Shown here piece after piece: positions 24,031 through 33,072 of a stretch of DNA of 64,000 nt. The stretch's first letter is position 1. Each line of letters begins with the position of its first letter. This DNA comes from Methanocorpusculum sp. Its GTDB lineage: Archaea; Halobacteriota; Methanomicrobia; Methanomicrobiales; Methanocorpusculaceae. The position numbers and the translations under genes were made by a program. Location of the stretch: contig JAFQBW010000004.1 of assembly GCA_017399555.1 (NCBI GenBank), positions 1 to 64,000 of the forward strand, read 5' to 3'. The notes under the pieces were generated by a model, which was not told the origin of the DNA, ran no database searches, and saw nothing but the letters and a program-made list of their open reading frames with translations.

Positions 24031-24447
24031 ATGAAGAAATTTACCAGAATCTGTCTTGCAGGATTTTTTGCAGGGGCAGTATGTCTCCTTCTTTCCGGAA
24101 TTCTGCCCCTTGCGGAGTTTCCCGCACAGCTTCTCTTCGGGTTTGGCATTGCCCTGATGATTCTTGGATTCTCCAACCTGGTCTCGCAGTTTGTCGTATC
24201 CAAAACGGAGACGGAGGAGACAGTGAAAGTGAAGCGTGTTGAAGAGAATGACGAGAGAAACATCCGCATCCGCGAACGTGCGGGATTTCGAACATCTCAG
24301 ATTATCTTAGGTGCTCTTTGCATCTGTGCGCTGACATCTGCCTTTGCAAACTTTGAACTCTATGTCACTCTGATTTTTGCGGGGCTGATTCTTCTGCACG
24401 GTATTTTATTGGTTGGCTTCTCAATATATTATGAAAAGAGGTTCTGA
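24031..24447 (+). CDS. DUF2178-like four-helix membrane protein
   Basis: This 138-residue protein has two N-terminal membrane helices (about 7-25 and 32-50), a charged cytoplasmic loop with KRVEENDERNIRIRERAGF, and two C-terminal helices. The ENDERN-I-I-E-A-G loop is typical of small DUF2178-type membrane proteins that are regularly encoded next to a short XRE regulator. It overlaps that regulator gene by one base (TGATG). Function is unknown. Confidence 0.75.
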   Translation: MKKFTRICLAGFFAGAVCLLLSGILPLAEFPAQLLFGFGIALMILGFSNLVSQFVVSKTETEETVKVKRVEENDERNIRIRERAGFRTSQIILGALCICALTSAFANFELYVTLIFAGLILLHGILLVGFSIYYEKRF

Positions 24448-24641
24448 TGGAAAATCGCATAAAAGAACTGCGGGCAGAAAAAGGAATGACACAGGCAGAG
24501 TTAGCGGAGCTTGTCGATGTGTCATCGAGAACCATCATCTCACTCGAAAAAGGACAGTACAATCCGTCTGTTGTCTTAGCCCACCGGATTGCACAGGTCT
24601 TTGGAAAAACCATTGAAGAGATATTCCTCTTCGATGAGTAA
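24447..24641 (+). CDS. XRE-family HTH regulator, 64 aa
   Basis: This minimal Cro/CI-type DNA-binding protein has an HTH in RAEKGMTQAELAELVDVSSR then TIISLEKGQYNPS, and the usual tail AHRIAQVFGKTIEEIFLFDE. It belongs to the short YozG/HTH_3 type that often pairs with a small membrane protein. Its start shares one base with the upstream stop. It probably regulates its own operon through the repeats at 23984-24011. Confidence 0.88.
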   Translation: MENRIKELRAEKGMTQAELAELVDVSSRTIISLEKGQYNPSVVLAHRIAQVFGKTIEEIFLFDE

Positions 24642-24662
24642 ATTTCGTCACAACTTCACAAA

Positions 24663-24889
24663 GCAATGCGATAGCATTGCGTTACAGCGAAGGAGCGATA
24701 AGCGACGAAGCGACTGCACATATAACAAATATATCTTTTCGATTCGCGTAGATTCGCGTTTTGAATAACTCAGGCTCAAGAAAAGAAGAACACGCGAATT
24801 TCCACGAATCAAAATTTGACGCTTGTTACACGTGGTGTCGCTTCGGTGCTCATCGCACCTTCGCTGTTTGCGCAACGCTGTCGCGTTGC
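24663..24889. repeat. 227-bp intergenic inverted-repeat element (type A copy)
   Basis: The element begins and ends with 18-nt near-palindromes, GCAATGCGATAGCATTGC (24663-24680) and GCAACGCTGTCGCGTTGC (24872-24889). Inside are complementary segments GCGATAAGCGACGAAGCGAC on the left and GTCGCTTCGGTGCTCATCGC on the right. Central arms are GATTCGCGTAGATTCGCG (24741-) and CGCGAATTTCCACGAATC (24793-24810). Related elements lie at 31094-31322 and 43989-44247. It sits between convergent genes. Confidence 0.8.
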
Positions 24890-24900
24890 TTCTTTTTGTT

Positions 24901-25677
24901 TTACAGATACCCAATCGGGCATCCGAGCAAAGTCGTCACCCCAATCAGCAGAAGAATCACTGCGCCGATTATTGGCAGATGCAGAACATAAATCTGCAAG
25001 GGGTACTTTCCAATCTTTGCAAGAACCGCACCCACGCGTCCCCCATCCGGGATATTCCACTTCCGGTAACCGTTCGGGTACAGCACCGAACCAAGCGCGA
25101 CGCCTAAGAGCATCACTCCAATCCAGGGAAGAATCGGGAAGTAGTCACGCGGATAGAATCCGTCGGGAAGAATGCCGAACGGCATCAGAAATGCGGGGCC
25201 GGAAACTGTCTCTAAAAACAGACCGAGAGCGATTAACAGAACTGCCGGAATGAAGTTCCATTTTCCAAGCCGCAGGAACGGAATACAGAGAATCATACAC
25301 CAGCCCATCATCTGCAGGAAATTAAAGTACATATACCGCCCGTCGCCGATTGCAAAGTGGATAAAAACCGAGGCGACGAGAGCTATACCCACTCCTATCA
25401 GAATCACCTGAATGCCGCGTTTGATAATTGCCGCATAGTACTCTTTTCGCGGACGTCCTCTCATCCTTCCATGCCGAAGAATCAGAGACACACCGGATAT
25501 TATCACAAAAATGCTCGTCCCAAGCCAGATGTAATTACAAATCCACTCCCATACTGAGATTGAAATAACATGAAACGTCCCGAGCAGGAAAAACGTGTGG
25601 AAAAAAATCATCCCCAGAAGCGAAATGCCGCGGACTGCATCAACCTCCCAGTAACGATTGGACTTGTAACTCTCCAT
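24901..25677 (-). CDS. DUF1624 / HGSNAT-like membrane protein
   Basis: A 258-residue membrane protein with about seven helices, beginning RYWEVDAVRGISLLGMIFFH. This N-terminal signature and the RHGRMRGRPRKEYYAAIIKRG cytoplasmic loop fit the DUF1624 family, related to heparan-alpha-glucosaminide acetyltransferase-like acyltransferases. A role in acylating a surface sugar or lipid is possible but unproven. I use ATG 25677 (MESYKSNRYW). An in-frame TTG at 25758 would add 27 non-conserved residues and would overlap the divergent cstA start. Confidence 0.75.
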   Translation of the reverse strand: MESYKSNRYWEVDAVRGISLLGMIFFHTFFLLGTFHVISISVWEWICNYIWLGTSIFVIISGVSLILRHGRMRGRPRKEYYAAIIKRGIQVILIGVGIALVASVFIHFAIGDGRYMYFNFLQMMGWCMILCIPFLRLGKWNFIPAVLLIALGLFLETVSGPAFLMPFGILPDGFYPRDYFPILPWIGVMLLGVALGSVLYPNGYRKWNIPDGGRVGAVLAKIGKYPLQIYVLHLPIIGAVILLLIGVTTLLGCPIGYL

Positions 25678-25757
25678 TTCTTTACTGTTAGCGCTTGAGA
25701 GATAATTAGGTTTGTGCGGGATTATGTTTATTTCTCCACTCTTCCTATCTATATGCA

Positions 25758-27263
25758 ATGATTACCTTCCTAATCGGTATCGCAATCCTCATTATTGGAT
25801 ACTTTACGTGGGGAAAGATTGCCGAAAAAATATTCGGACCAGACGACAGGCTGACACCGGCATATGCAAACGCTGACGGAGTTGAGCGTGTCCCGCTGTC
25901 ATCCAAGCGCAACATGATGCTTCAGCTCTTAAACATCGCCGGAATGGGTCCTATTGTCGGCGTTGCCCTTGGGGCGAAGTTTGGTCCAATCATCTTTCTC
26001 TTAATCCCGATTGGAAACGTCATCGGCGGCGCAATTCATGATTACTTTGCCGGCATGATCTCGATGAGAAACAACGGCTCAGACCTCCCGTCTCTTATCA
26101 GAAAATTCTTCGGCAGATTTGCCGGAGGCATCTTCGTAGCATTCGTAAGCATTGCCCTCCTGCTTGTCGTTACCACGTTTACCAATATTCCGGCAAACTT
26201 CATTGTAAGCCTTCTGCCGTTTGGAACAGCGGTTCTCGTCATCTCGATTCTCATCATCTTCGCATACTATATCCTCTCCGCTCTCTTCCCGATTGACAAA
26301 ATCATCGGCAGAATCTATCCGTTCTTCGGCGGAACTCTGATTCTGATAACAGTTCTTGTCTGCATCGCATTAATCCCGCAGGCAGGACTTATCCCGAATC
26401 TTCCGCTGAGTGCTGAGGGAATTGCCGCAGCATTCGATGCACACCCGGACGGTCAGCCTATTCTTCCGATGCTCTTTATCACCATCGCCTGCGGTATCAT
26501 GTCGGGATTCCATGCAACCCAGTCGCCGATTGTGGCAAAAACCATCCGCCATGAAAAGGAGGGACGACGGATTTTTTACGGCATGATGATTGTCGAGGGA
26601 GTTATTGCGATGATTTGGGCGGCAGCCTGCTCCCTGCTCTTTACGCTGAGCCCGGAGACACTTGGGCTGTCGAACGGAAACACGATTATTACGACTGCCG
26701 TCTTTACGCTTCTTCCATACATCCTCGGTGTCTTAGCGATTATTGTATTCATCTTCCTTGCTGTCACAAGCGGAGACACTGCACTTCGCGTGCTTCGGAC
26801 AACTGCCGCAGAGTTTCTGCATGTTGACCAGAAGAAGGCACAGAAGCGTGTTCTAACCCTCTTGCCGTTTATCATAATCATCGCAGGGCTTCTTCTCTGG
26901 TCTAACTTAAGCCCAACAGGATATGCGGTTCTCTGGAACTATTTCGCATGGTTCAATCAGATTATCGCATCCTGCGCTCTGCTTATGGCAACAGCATACC
27001 TTGCCTGCAAAGCAAAGCCGTGGATTATCACGGCAGCGCCGGCGGCGTTTATGTGTTTCATCTGCCTTACCTATCTGTTCTGGTCAAGTCCGGAACACTT
27101 GGCAGGAGTTCCGTTTGGAATCGGACTGCCGCTTGAAGTATCTTACGTGATTTCCGCAGTTCTTGCTGTCGCTCTTTTGGCAGGTGCTGTTATCCGGGGC
27201 AGGCGGCTTTCGAAGAAGGCAGACTTTTCCCCGGAGTGTCCGGCAAAGTATCCGGAAGAATAA
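25758..27263 (+). CDS. cstA: CstA-family transporter (carbon starvation protein)
   Basis: This 501-residue protein has about 13-14 membrane helices. Family signatures include the N-terminal GPDDRLTPAYANADGVERVP, LNIAGMGPIVGVALGAKFGP, GNVIGGAIHDYFAGMISMR and SGFHATQSPIVAKTI. Bacterial members import peptides or pyruvate. The substrate in this methanogen is unknown, though pyruvate would link to the pyruvate carboxylase further along. Length fits the shorter CstA group. A TATA-like ATTATGTTTA about 30 nt upstream suggests a leaderless transcript. Confidence 0.9.
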   Translation: MITFLIGIAILIIGYFTWGKIAEKIFGPDDRLTPAYANADGVERVPLSSKRNMMLQLLNIAGMGPIVGVALGAKFGPIIFLLIPIGNVIGGAIHDYFAGMISMRNNGSDLPSLIRKFFGRFAGGIFVAFVSIALLLVVTTFTNIPANFIVSLLPFGTAVLVISILIIFAYYILSALFPIDKIIGRIYPFFGGTLILITVLVCIALIPQAGLIPNLPLSAEGIAAAFDAHPDGQPILPMLFITIACGIMSGFHATQSPIVAKTIRHEKEGRRIFYGMMIVEGVIAMIWAAACSLLFTLSPETLGLSNGNTIITTAVFTLLPYILGVLAIIVFIFLAVTSGDTALRVLRTTAAEFLHVDQKKAQKRVLTLLPFIIIIAGLLLWSNLSPTGYAVLWNYFAWFNQIIASCALLMATAYLACKAKPWIITAAPAAFMCFICLTYLFWSSPEHLAGVPFGIGLPLEVSYVISAVLAVALLAGAVIRGRRLSKKADFSPECPAKYPEE

Positions 27264-27272
27264 TCCTCTTTT

Positions 27273-27608
27273 TTATTCCCTTCCAAGGAGGGATTTTACC
27301 TGTTCATGGAGCGTCGGCACATTGGTCTTTGCAATCAGCCACACCCGCTTTAAGTCCACATCAGAATAGGCATGAATCAGGATGTTTCGAAGCCCCACCA
27401 TCTGGCGGATTGGAATGTCCGGATTTTCAGAACGGAAAGAGTCTGAAAGCTTGTTTGATGCTTCTCCGATAACTTCCAGAGAACGGATTACCGAATCCGA
27501 GACAAGATAATTGGACTCAAACTCCTCAAACGAGAGATTGGCAGTAACCTCCAGTATCCGCGAGGTCTTTTCAAAAATATGGCTGAGATAAACAGAATCG
27601 TCCTTCAT
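27273..27608 (-). CDS. hepT: HepT-like HEPN toxin (DUF86)
   Basis: This 111-residue HEPN-fold protein has the catalytic Rx4HxY motif in GLRNILIHAYSDVD and a helical N-terminus. HepT proteins are RNases, or targets of polyadenylylation, neutralised by the MntA nucleotidyltransferase encoded beside them. The gene overlaps the upstream mntA-like gene by 4 bp, the usual antitoxin-toxin order. The catalytic residues look intact. Confidence 0.87.
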   Translation of the reverse strand: MKDDSVYLSHIFEKTSRILEVTANLSFEEFESNYLVSDSVIRSLEVIGEASNKLSDSFRSENPDIPIRQMVGLRNILIHAYSDVDLKRVWLIAKTNVPTLHEQVKSLLGRE

Positions 27609-27934
27609 ACCTCAGCAGTTCCTGCCCCGTAGAGAAGAGCATCAGCCTGAATGTATGGCTTGAGATGCTGGTCAATGTATTCCAGAGATACGAGGTCAAC
27701 GTTTCGTCCAAAGAGTTCTTCGAGATATTCATGGAATGCAACAAACTCAAAAAGGTCACCCCGGTTTTCCTCGAAGAGGTAGAGAACATCAACATCACTT
27801 TCCGCGGTATCTTCTCCGCGTGCAACAGAACCGAATATGCCAACCGTCGAAACACCGAAACGCACGCGTATCTCAGAAATATGCGCTTCCAGTTTTTCGA
27901 GGACTTCTTTTCTGATGCTGATGTATTCGGACAT
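27605..27934 (-). CDS. mntA: MntA-like nucleotidyltransferase antitoxin
   Basis: This 109-residue minimal nucleotidyltransferase has the GSx10DxD active-site motif in FGSVARGEDTAESDVDVLYL. It pairs with the HEPN protein downstream. In characterised pairs MntA adds AMP to HepT and so inactivates it. The second acidic residue region (RNVDLVSLEYID) is present. It starts the two-gene operon. Confidence 0.87.
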   Translation of the reverse strand: MSEYISIRKEVLEKLEAHISEIRVRFGVSTVGIFGSVARGEDTAESDVDVLYLFEENRGDLFEFVAFHEYLEELFGRNVDLVSLEYIDQHLKPYIQADALLYGAGTAEV

Positions 27935-28034
27935 AGCCAGTTAGCTAATAGTGGGCGCCGAAAGGTATTATTCTTTTCCGGAAAGGGAAATCCACTGAAT
28001 ACCTTTAATCCCATAAGAAACAAATAAGATACAC

Positions 28035-29027
28035 ATGGATATCGCGATTGTCGGAGCATCCGGCTATGCCGGAGGTGACTTAATCAGACTCCTCTTAACG
28101 CACAAAGAGGCAAACATTGTCTGCGCTACCTCCCGCAAACTCGCCGGAACTCCGGTCACTAAAGACCACATACATCTCAAAAATTTAATCGACATCGAAT
28201 ACACCAACCCTGATGTCAACGACATAGACGCGGACTTCGCATTCTTAGCTGTTCCGCACACCGCCGCCATGCAGTACGCAGGACAGCTCAAAGAGCGCGG
28301 AATCAAGACCGTTGACTTCTCCGCAGACTACCGTCTCCCGCTGGATGTGTACGAGAAGACCTACGGGGTAACCCACACCGCATACTTCAAAGCACCGTAC
28401 GGCCTTCCGGAGCTTCACCGCGAAGAGATTGCCAAAGCCGACTTCGTTGCAAACCCGGGATGCTTCCCGACAGGAGCTACCTTGGCTGCAGCGCCAATGG
28501 CAAAGTTTGCCGAGACGATTATCTACGACTCCAAGAGCGGAGTGTCCGGCGCAGGAGATTCGGTTTCCGAGACCACGCACTACCCGAACGTTGACGAAAA
28601 CATCAACCCGTACAAAATAACCGTTCACCGTCATGTCCCGGAGATGCGTCAGGAGATGGCATTCCTTGGCTCCTCTGCATCTGTCTACTTCACCCCGCAT
28701 CTGCTTCCGGCAATCCGCGGAATCATCACCACCGCACACATCCTCTTAAAAGAGCCGATGACCAAAGAAGAAGTAGCCGCCGCATACGAGGAGTTCTACA
28801 AGGATGAACACTTTGTCCGCTTACAGCACGCAAAGCTCGGCGGCGTCAGAGGTTCGAACTTCTGCGACATCAACTGGGAGCTCGAAGCAGACGGCAGACG
28901 CCTGGTTGCGGTCTCTGCAATCGACAACCTGGTAAAAGGAGCTGCCGGACAGGCGGTTCAGAATATGAATATCATGTGCGGATTTGACGAAAGTGAAGGC
29001 ATCAGAATGCCGGGAATGTTCCCATGA
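28035..29027 (+). CDS. argC: N-acetyl-gamma-glutamyl-phosphate reductase
   Basis: ArgC (330 residues) reduces N-acetylglutamyl-5-phosphate with NADPH in arginine synthesis. The Rossmann motif [15 protein letters not shown] is at the N-terminus and the catalytic cysteine lies in [13 protein letters not shown] (about 147). The dimerisation/catalytic domain includes [11 protein letters not shown]. It overlaps argJ by 4 bp (ATGA), giving the operon argC-argJ-argB. No strong ribosome-binding site precedes the start. Confidence 0.95.
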   Translation: MDIAIVGASGYAGGDLIRLLLTHKEANIVCATSRKLAGTPVTKDHIHLKNLIDIEYTNPDVNDIDADFAFLAVPHTAAMQYAGQLKERGIKTVDFSADYRLPLDVYEKTYGVTHTAYFKAPYGLPELHREEIAKADFVANPGCFPTGATLAAAPMAKFAETIIYDSKSGVSGAGDSVSETTHYPNVDENINPYKITVHRHVPEMRQEMAFLGSSASVYFTPHLLPAIRGIITTAHILLKEPMTKEEVAAAYEEFYKDEHFVRLQHAKLGGVRGSNFCDINWELEADGRRLVAVSAIDNLVKGAAGQAVQNMNIMCGFDESEGIRMPGMFP

Positions 29028-30187
29028 GCGATATTATGAAGAGCATCTGTGCAGTCGAAGGTGTTGAGGCTGCCGGAGTTAAGGAAGGAAAGTACGGTCT
29101 TGCATTAATCCGTGCATCAGGAACCGGCGCCGCGGTATTCACCAAAAACCGCGTCAGAGCACCGGTCGTCAACCTGATGGCGGAAAGAACTCTGCGCGGA
29201 AAGTTAGACGGCGTTATCGTTAACAGCGGATGTGCAAATGCATACACCGGAAAACGCGGATTCGAGGATGCAAAAACCATGGCGCAGATTGGCGCCGAAG
29301 CCTTAGGCATTGACGAGATGAACTGCGGTGTCGCAAGCACCGGAGTTATTGGAAGATACTTGGACCTCGACTTAATCCGCCGCCAGACAGCAGCAGTCGC
29401 ACCAAACCTCGCACACTCATCTGCCGCAGAGGATGCTGCAGCCCGCGCCATTATGACAACCGACACAGTTCCAAAGCATGCACTTGTCAGAGCAGACGGG
29501 TTCACCGTTGCCGGAATCTGTAAGGGTTCGGGAATGATTGCCCCGAACATGGGAACGATGCTCTCCTTTGTTTACACGGATGCGGATGTTCCGGCAGACA
29601 CCCTTCGCGAATGTCTGAGAACTGCGGTCAACCGTTCCTTAAACCGCGTGGTAGTCGACGGAGACGAGAGTACAAACGACTCCCTCTTCTGTACCGCAAC
29701 AGGCGAGGCAGGAAAAGTCCCAACGGAAAAGTTCGCAGCAGCCCTTGAAGAAGCCTGTATTCAGCTTGCCAAACAGATAGCAGCAGACGGCGAGGGTGCA
29801 ACCAAACTCCTCGAAGTTAAGGTCTGCGGATGCAGACGCGAGGAGGATGCAGACAAAATCGCCAAGGCAGTTATCCGCTCTCCGCTGGTCAAGTCCGCGG
29901 TTTACGGCGAGGACCCGAACTGGGGACGTGTTGTCTGTGCCGCCGGTTACTCCGGCGTTGAGTTCGAGGTTGACGAACTCTCCCTTTCCATTGGAGAGGG
30001 CGAAAGCGAGGTCTCCCTGGTGAAAAACGGTGAAATCACTGCCGACCTTGACAAGGCAAAGGAGGCAATGCGCGGAAAACGCGTTGTCTTTACCCTCACC
30101 CTTGAGTCGGGAGAAGCCGAAGCCACCGCATGGGGCTGTGACCTGACAGAAGAATATGTAGAGATTAACGGGAAGTACACAACATGA
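29024..30187 (+). CDS. argJ: Ornithine acetyltransferase (ArgJ)
   Basis: This 387-residue self-cleaving Ntn-type enzyme transfers the acetyl group from N-acetylornithine to glutamate, closing the cyclic arginine pathway. The oxyanion region is [19 protein letters not shown]. The autocleavage threonine, and nucleophile of the beta chain, is in [30 protein letters not shown] is also typical. Whether it is mono- or bifunctional cannot be told from sequence. It overlaps argC and argB by 4 bp each. Confidence 0.95.
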   Translation: MSDIMKSICAVEGVEAAGVKEGKYGLALIRASGTGAAVFTKNRVRAPVVNLMAERTLRGKLDGVIVNSGCANAYTGKRGFEDAKTMAQIGAEALGIDEMNCGVASTGVIGRYLDLDLIRRQTAAVAPNLAHSSAAEDAAARAIMTTDTVPKHALVRADGFTVAGICKGSGMIAPNMGTMLSFVYTDADVPADTLRECLRTAVNRSLNRVVVDGDESTNDSLFCTATGEAGKVPTEKFAAALEEACIQLAKQIAADGEGATKLLEVKVCGCRREEDADKIAKAVIRSPLVKSAVYGEDPNWGRVVCAAGYSGVEFEVDELSLSIGEGESEVSLVKNGEITADLDKAKEAMRGKRVVFTLTLESGEAEATAWGCDLTEEYVEINGKYTT

Positions 30188-31074
30188 CTAACAGCAGACA
30201 GAATGTATTAATGGAAGCGCTTCCGTACATCCGGAAGTTCCACAAGAAGACGATTGTAATCAAACTCGGAGGTCACGCGATGGTTGACCACAACATCATG
30301 AACACCGTAGTCGAGGATGCAGTTCTTCTGCATTATGTCGGCATGCGTGTTGTTCTCGTGCACGGCGGAGGACCGGAGATTACCGAGAAGATGAAGGCTG
30401 TCGGAAAAGAGCCGAAGTTTGTCGGCGGTCTCCGCGTAACAGACAAGGACACCTTAGAGATTGCCCAGATGGTTCTGGCAGGCAAAATCAGCAACACCAT
30501 CGTCTCGATGATTGCCAAGAACGGTGCGAAAGGTGTCGGTATCTCCGGAAACGACGGCGGATTAGTCATCGCAGAAAAGACCGGTCTTAAGAAGGTGCAG
30601 GTCGGCGACCACGAGATTGAGGTTGACTTAGGATATGTGGGAGACATCCGTGAGATTAACCCGCAGCTCTTAGAGACGATGCTCGATGCAGGATACATCC
30701 CTGTTGTCTCTCCGCTTGCTCTGGACAAGAAAGGAAACGACTTAAACATCAATGCAGACACTATGGCTGGAGAGCTTGCCGTTGCCCTCAAGGCATACAA
30801 GCTGATTTCCTTAACCGATGTGGACGGTGTCATGAACAAGGAAAGAACCGAGCTGTACCACCGCTTAACCTTAAAGAACATCGACGCACTCATGGCTGAC
30901 GGCACTATCTCCGGCGGTATGATTCCGAAGATTGAGGCAAGCGTAAACGCAGTCCGCCACGGTGTCGAGGGAGCACACATCTTAAACGGCAATGCAGAGC
31001 ACAACCTGCTTCTTGAGCTGTTCACAGATTTCGGTGTCGGAACGATGATTACCGCATCGATGATTTCCCTCTAA
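30184..31074 (+). CDS. argB: Acetylglutamate kinase
   Basis: ArgB (296 residues) phosphorylates N-acetylglutamate. The amino-acid-kinase fold shows VIKLGGHAM, the phosphate/substrate loop [22 protein letters not shown] and [14 protein letters not shown] near the C-terminus. Arginine feedback sensitivity normally goes with an N-terminal helix. The start here ([16 protein letters not shown]) is of that general type. It is the last gene of the arg operon, followed by a T-run and an inverted-repeat element. Confidence 0.95.
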   Translation: MTNSRQNVLMEALPYIRKFHKKTIVIKLGGHAMVDHNIMNTVVEDAVLLHYVGMRVVLVHGGGPEITEKMKAVGKEPKFVGGLRVTDKDTLEIAQMVLAGKISNTIVSMIAKNGAKGVGISGNDGGLVIAEKTGLKKVQVGDHEIEVDLGYVGDIREINPQLLETMLDAGYIPVVSPLALDKKGNDLNINADTMAGELAVALKAYKLISLTDVDGVMNKERTELYHRLTLKNIDALMADGTISGGMIPKIEASVNAVRHGVEGAHILNGNAEHNLLLELFTDFGVGTMITASMISL

Positions 31075-31385
31075 TCTTTTTTTACTCTTTATAGCAACGC
31101 GACAGCGTTGCATAACAAGCGGAGGTGCGATGAGCACCGAAGCGACAACGTATATTCTGTAGTTATACTTTTGATTTGCGTGGATTCGCGTTTTTTATTT
31201 GGATACCTTCCCAAGATGAAAAGACGCGAATCTACGCAAATCAGAAATAAACTGTTGAATTAAGCACTGTCACTCCGGTGCTCATCGCACCTCCGCTTGT
31301 TACACAATGCTATCGCATTGTGTCTGTTTTGGAACAAAACCCCTAAACAAACTATTTATCCTCAAACCTCCGAGTATCATATACT
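31075..31385. other. Intergenic region between argB and nfeD
   Basis: A T-run directly after argB (31077-31084) likely ends the arg transcript. Most of the gap is the inverted-repeat element at 31094-31322. AACTATTTATCC near 31349-31360 lies about 30 nt before the nfeD ATG and is a probable TATA region. No other gene is visible. Confidence 0.6.
31094..31322. repeat. 229-bp intergenic inverted-repeat element (type A copy)
   Basis: Terminal near-palindromes are GCAACGCGACAGCGTTGC (31094-31111) and CACAATGCTATCGCATTGTG (31303-31322). Internal complementary parts are GGAGGTGCGATGAGCACCGA and CTCCGGTGCTCATCGCACCT. Central arms are GATTTGCGTGGATTCGCG (31173-) and CGCGAATCTACGCAAATC (31225-31242). 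Plan and spacing match the 24663-24889 element although the sequences have diverged. Confidence 0.8.
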
Positions 31386-31847
31386 ATGCTTGATGTTCTT
31401 TTGTCCCCGCAGATTCTGCCGTGGATACTGATTGCCGCAGGAATTATTTTCCTGTTAGTCGAGGCACTGTCTCCCGGTTTTTTCCTGGCAGTTCCGGGTA
31501 CAGCGCTGGTTGTGTTGGGCGTTCTGGCATTTTTTGCCTATGATCTGCTTGCAACACCGTTCGGCATTATTGCTGCGGTAGCAGGCGCTGCCGCTGCCGC
31601 TGTGGTGACAATTTTTGTGTACCGCAAAGCGTCTCCTGATAAGAAGCCGGAGACAACAAGTAAAGATACTATCGTCGGAAAGAAAGGGCGCGTCATCGCT
31701 GAAGTGACCGCGGATTCCATCTCCGGCAAGGTAGAGATTGACGGTGCTCTCTGGAGTGCAAAGAGTACCAAGGAAAATATCCCGGAAGGAGCGGCTGTTG
31801 TGGTCGTTTCCTCAGAGGGAGTCCACATCACCGTGGAGGAGATTTAA
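31386..31847 (+). CDS. NfeD-family membrane protein (stomatin partner)
   Basis: A 153-residue short-form NfeD with two or three hydrophobic helices (about 10-70) and a C-terminal OB-fold (about 90-150, IVGKKGRVIAEVTADSISGK then VEIDG). Short NfeD proteins are encoded with slipins and are thought to work with them in membrane quality control. It abuts the slipin gene with no gap. It lacks the protease domain of long NfeD proteins. Confidence 0.9.
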   Translation: MLDVLLSPQILPWILIAAGIIFLLVEALSPGFFLAVPGTALVVLGVLAFFAYDLLATPFGIIAAVAGAAAAAVVTIFVYRKASPDKKPETTSKDTIVGKKGRVIAEVTADSISGKVEIDGALWSAKSTKENIPEGAAVVVVSSEGVHITVEEI

Positions 31848-32894
31848 ATGCAGTTTCCCACATTTGTTCTTGCAGTAGTTCTCGTTGTCTTAATCCTCCT
31901 TTTATTCGCGAAAGGAGTGGTCATTGTCCAGCCGTATCAGAAAGGTCTTGCAATCCGTCTTGGAACCTACACCGGACAGTTGAATCCCGGTTTTAAGTGG
32001 GTTGTGCCGTTTATCACGAAGGTGGTAAAGCTCGACCTGAGAACGCAGGTTATCGACGTGCCGTCCCAGGAGGTTATCACGAAGGATAACTCGCCGACCG
32101 ATGTTGACGCAATTATCTATGTCCGCGTGATGGACCCAGAGCGGGCATTCTTCGAGGTTTCCAACTATCGTCAGGCAACCGTTGCGTTAGCCCAGACGAG
32201 TCTTCGCGGTATCATCGGCGATATGGAGCTGGATGAGATTCTCTACAACCGTGATATGATTAACACCCGTCTGCGTGATATTCTGGATAAGGAAACCGAC
32301 CAGTGGGGCGTGAAGATTGAGCGTGTGGAGATTAAGGAGGTCAATCCGATTGGCGCTGTCAAGCAGGCAATGACTGAGCAGACAGCAGCCGAGCGTGAGA
32401 GAAGAGCGGCAATCTTAAAAGCCGACGGAGAAAAGCGTGCGGCAATCTTAAAAGCGGAAGGTCTTCGCCAGAGTATGATTCTGGAGTCCGAAGGAGAGCG
32501 GCAGAGTAAGATTCTCAGAGCCGAGGGTGAACGCCAGAGTCAGATTTTACAGGCTCAGGGAGAAGCACAGGGTCTGCGTATCTTAGCCCTTGGTTCCCGT
32601 GCACTGGATAAGCGTGCGGTAACTGTTCTCTCGCTTGATGCTCTGCAGAAGATGGCTGACGGTCAGGCAACGAAGATTATCTATCCGTTTGAGGTATCAA
32701 ACCTGTTAAAGCAGGGTGCAAAGTTCTTAGGCGGCGATGAGCCGTTCGAGCCGGATGTGATTCCGGATGTGGAGCTTGATGAGAGTATTTTAGGCGAGCT
32801 TCCGGACAAGGATGAGATTGCCCGGGCTGTGGACAGTGCAAAGAGTGCTTCTTCGATGTCTTCTGCGGAAGAGAAGATTGAGGAGAAGGAGTAA
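31848..32894 (+). CDS. Slipin / SPFH-domain (stomatin-like) protein
   Basis: This 348-residue prohibitin-homology protein has one N-terminal membrane helix (about 5-25). The SPFH domain follows (about 28-200, QPYQKGLAIRLGTYTGQLNP; DVPSQEVITKDNSPTDVDAI). A helical region with tandem AILKAEGxRQS-like repeats (about 180-240) and an acidic tail complete it. Slipins oligomerise on the membrane and associate with NfeD. The repeat KADGEKRAAILKAEGLRQSM is typical of the group. Confidence 0.92.
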   Translation: MQFPTFVLAVVLVVLILLLFAKGVVIVQPYQKGLAIRLGTYTGQLNPGFKWVVPFITKVVKLDLRTQVIDVPSQEVITKDNSPTDVDAIIYVRVMDPERAFFEVSNYRQATVALAQTSLRGIIGDMELDEILYNRDMINTRLRDILDKETDQWGVKIERVEIKEVNPIGAVKQAMTEQTAAERERRAAILKADGEKRAAILKAEGLRQSMILESEGERQSKILRAEGERQSQILQAQGEAQGLRILALGSRALDKRAVTVLSLDALQKMADGQATKIIYPFEVSNLLKQGAKFLGGDEPFEPDVIPDVELDESILGELPDKDEIARAVDSAKSASSMSSAEEKIEEKE

Positions 32895-33072
32895 TCCTTT
32901 TTTATTTTTTTTTAGGAAATACACGCCCTGTTGGTGAGTATTATCCACACTCATATCACTACTCGTGTTTCTTGAGTAAGTTAACGGTTAATTCCCATCA
33001 ACATTTGTCATGATAGGTTAGAAAATGCGAGAACACGAGATGATTACAAGGATTTGGAAAAAAGAGGGTGTT

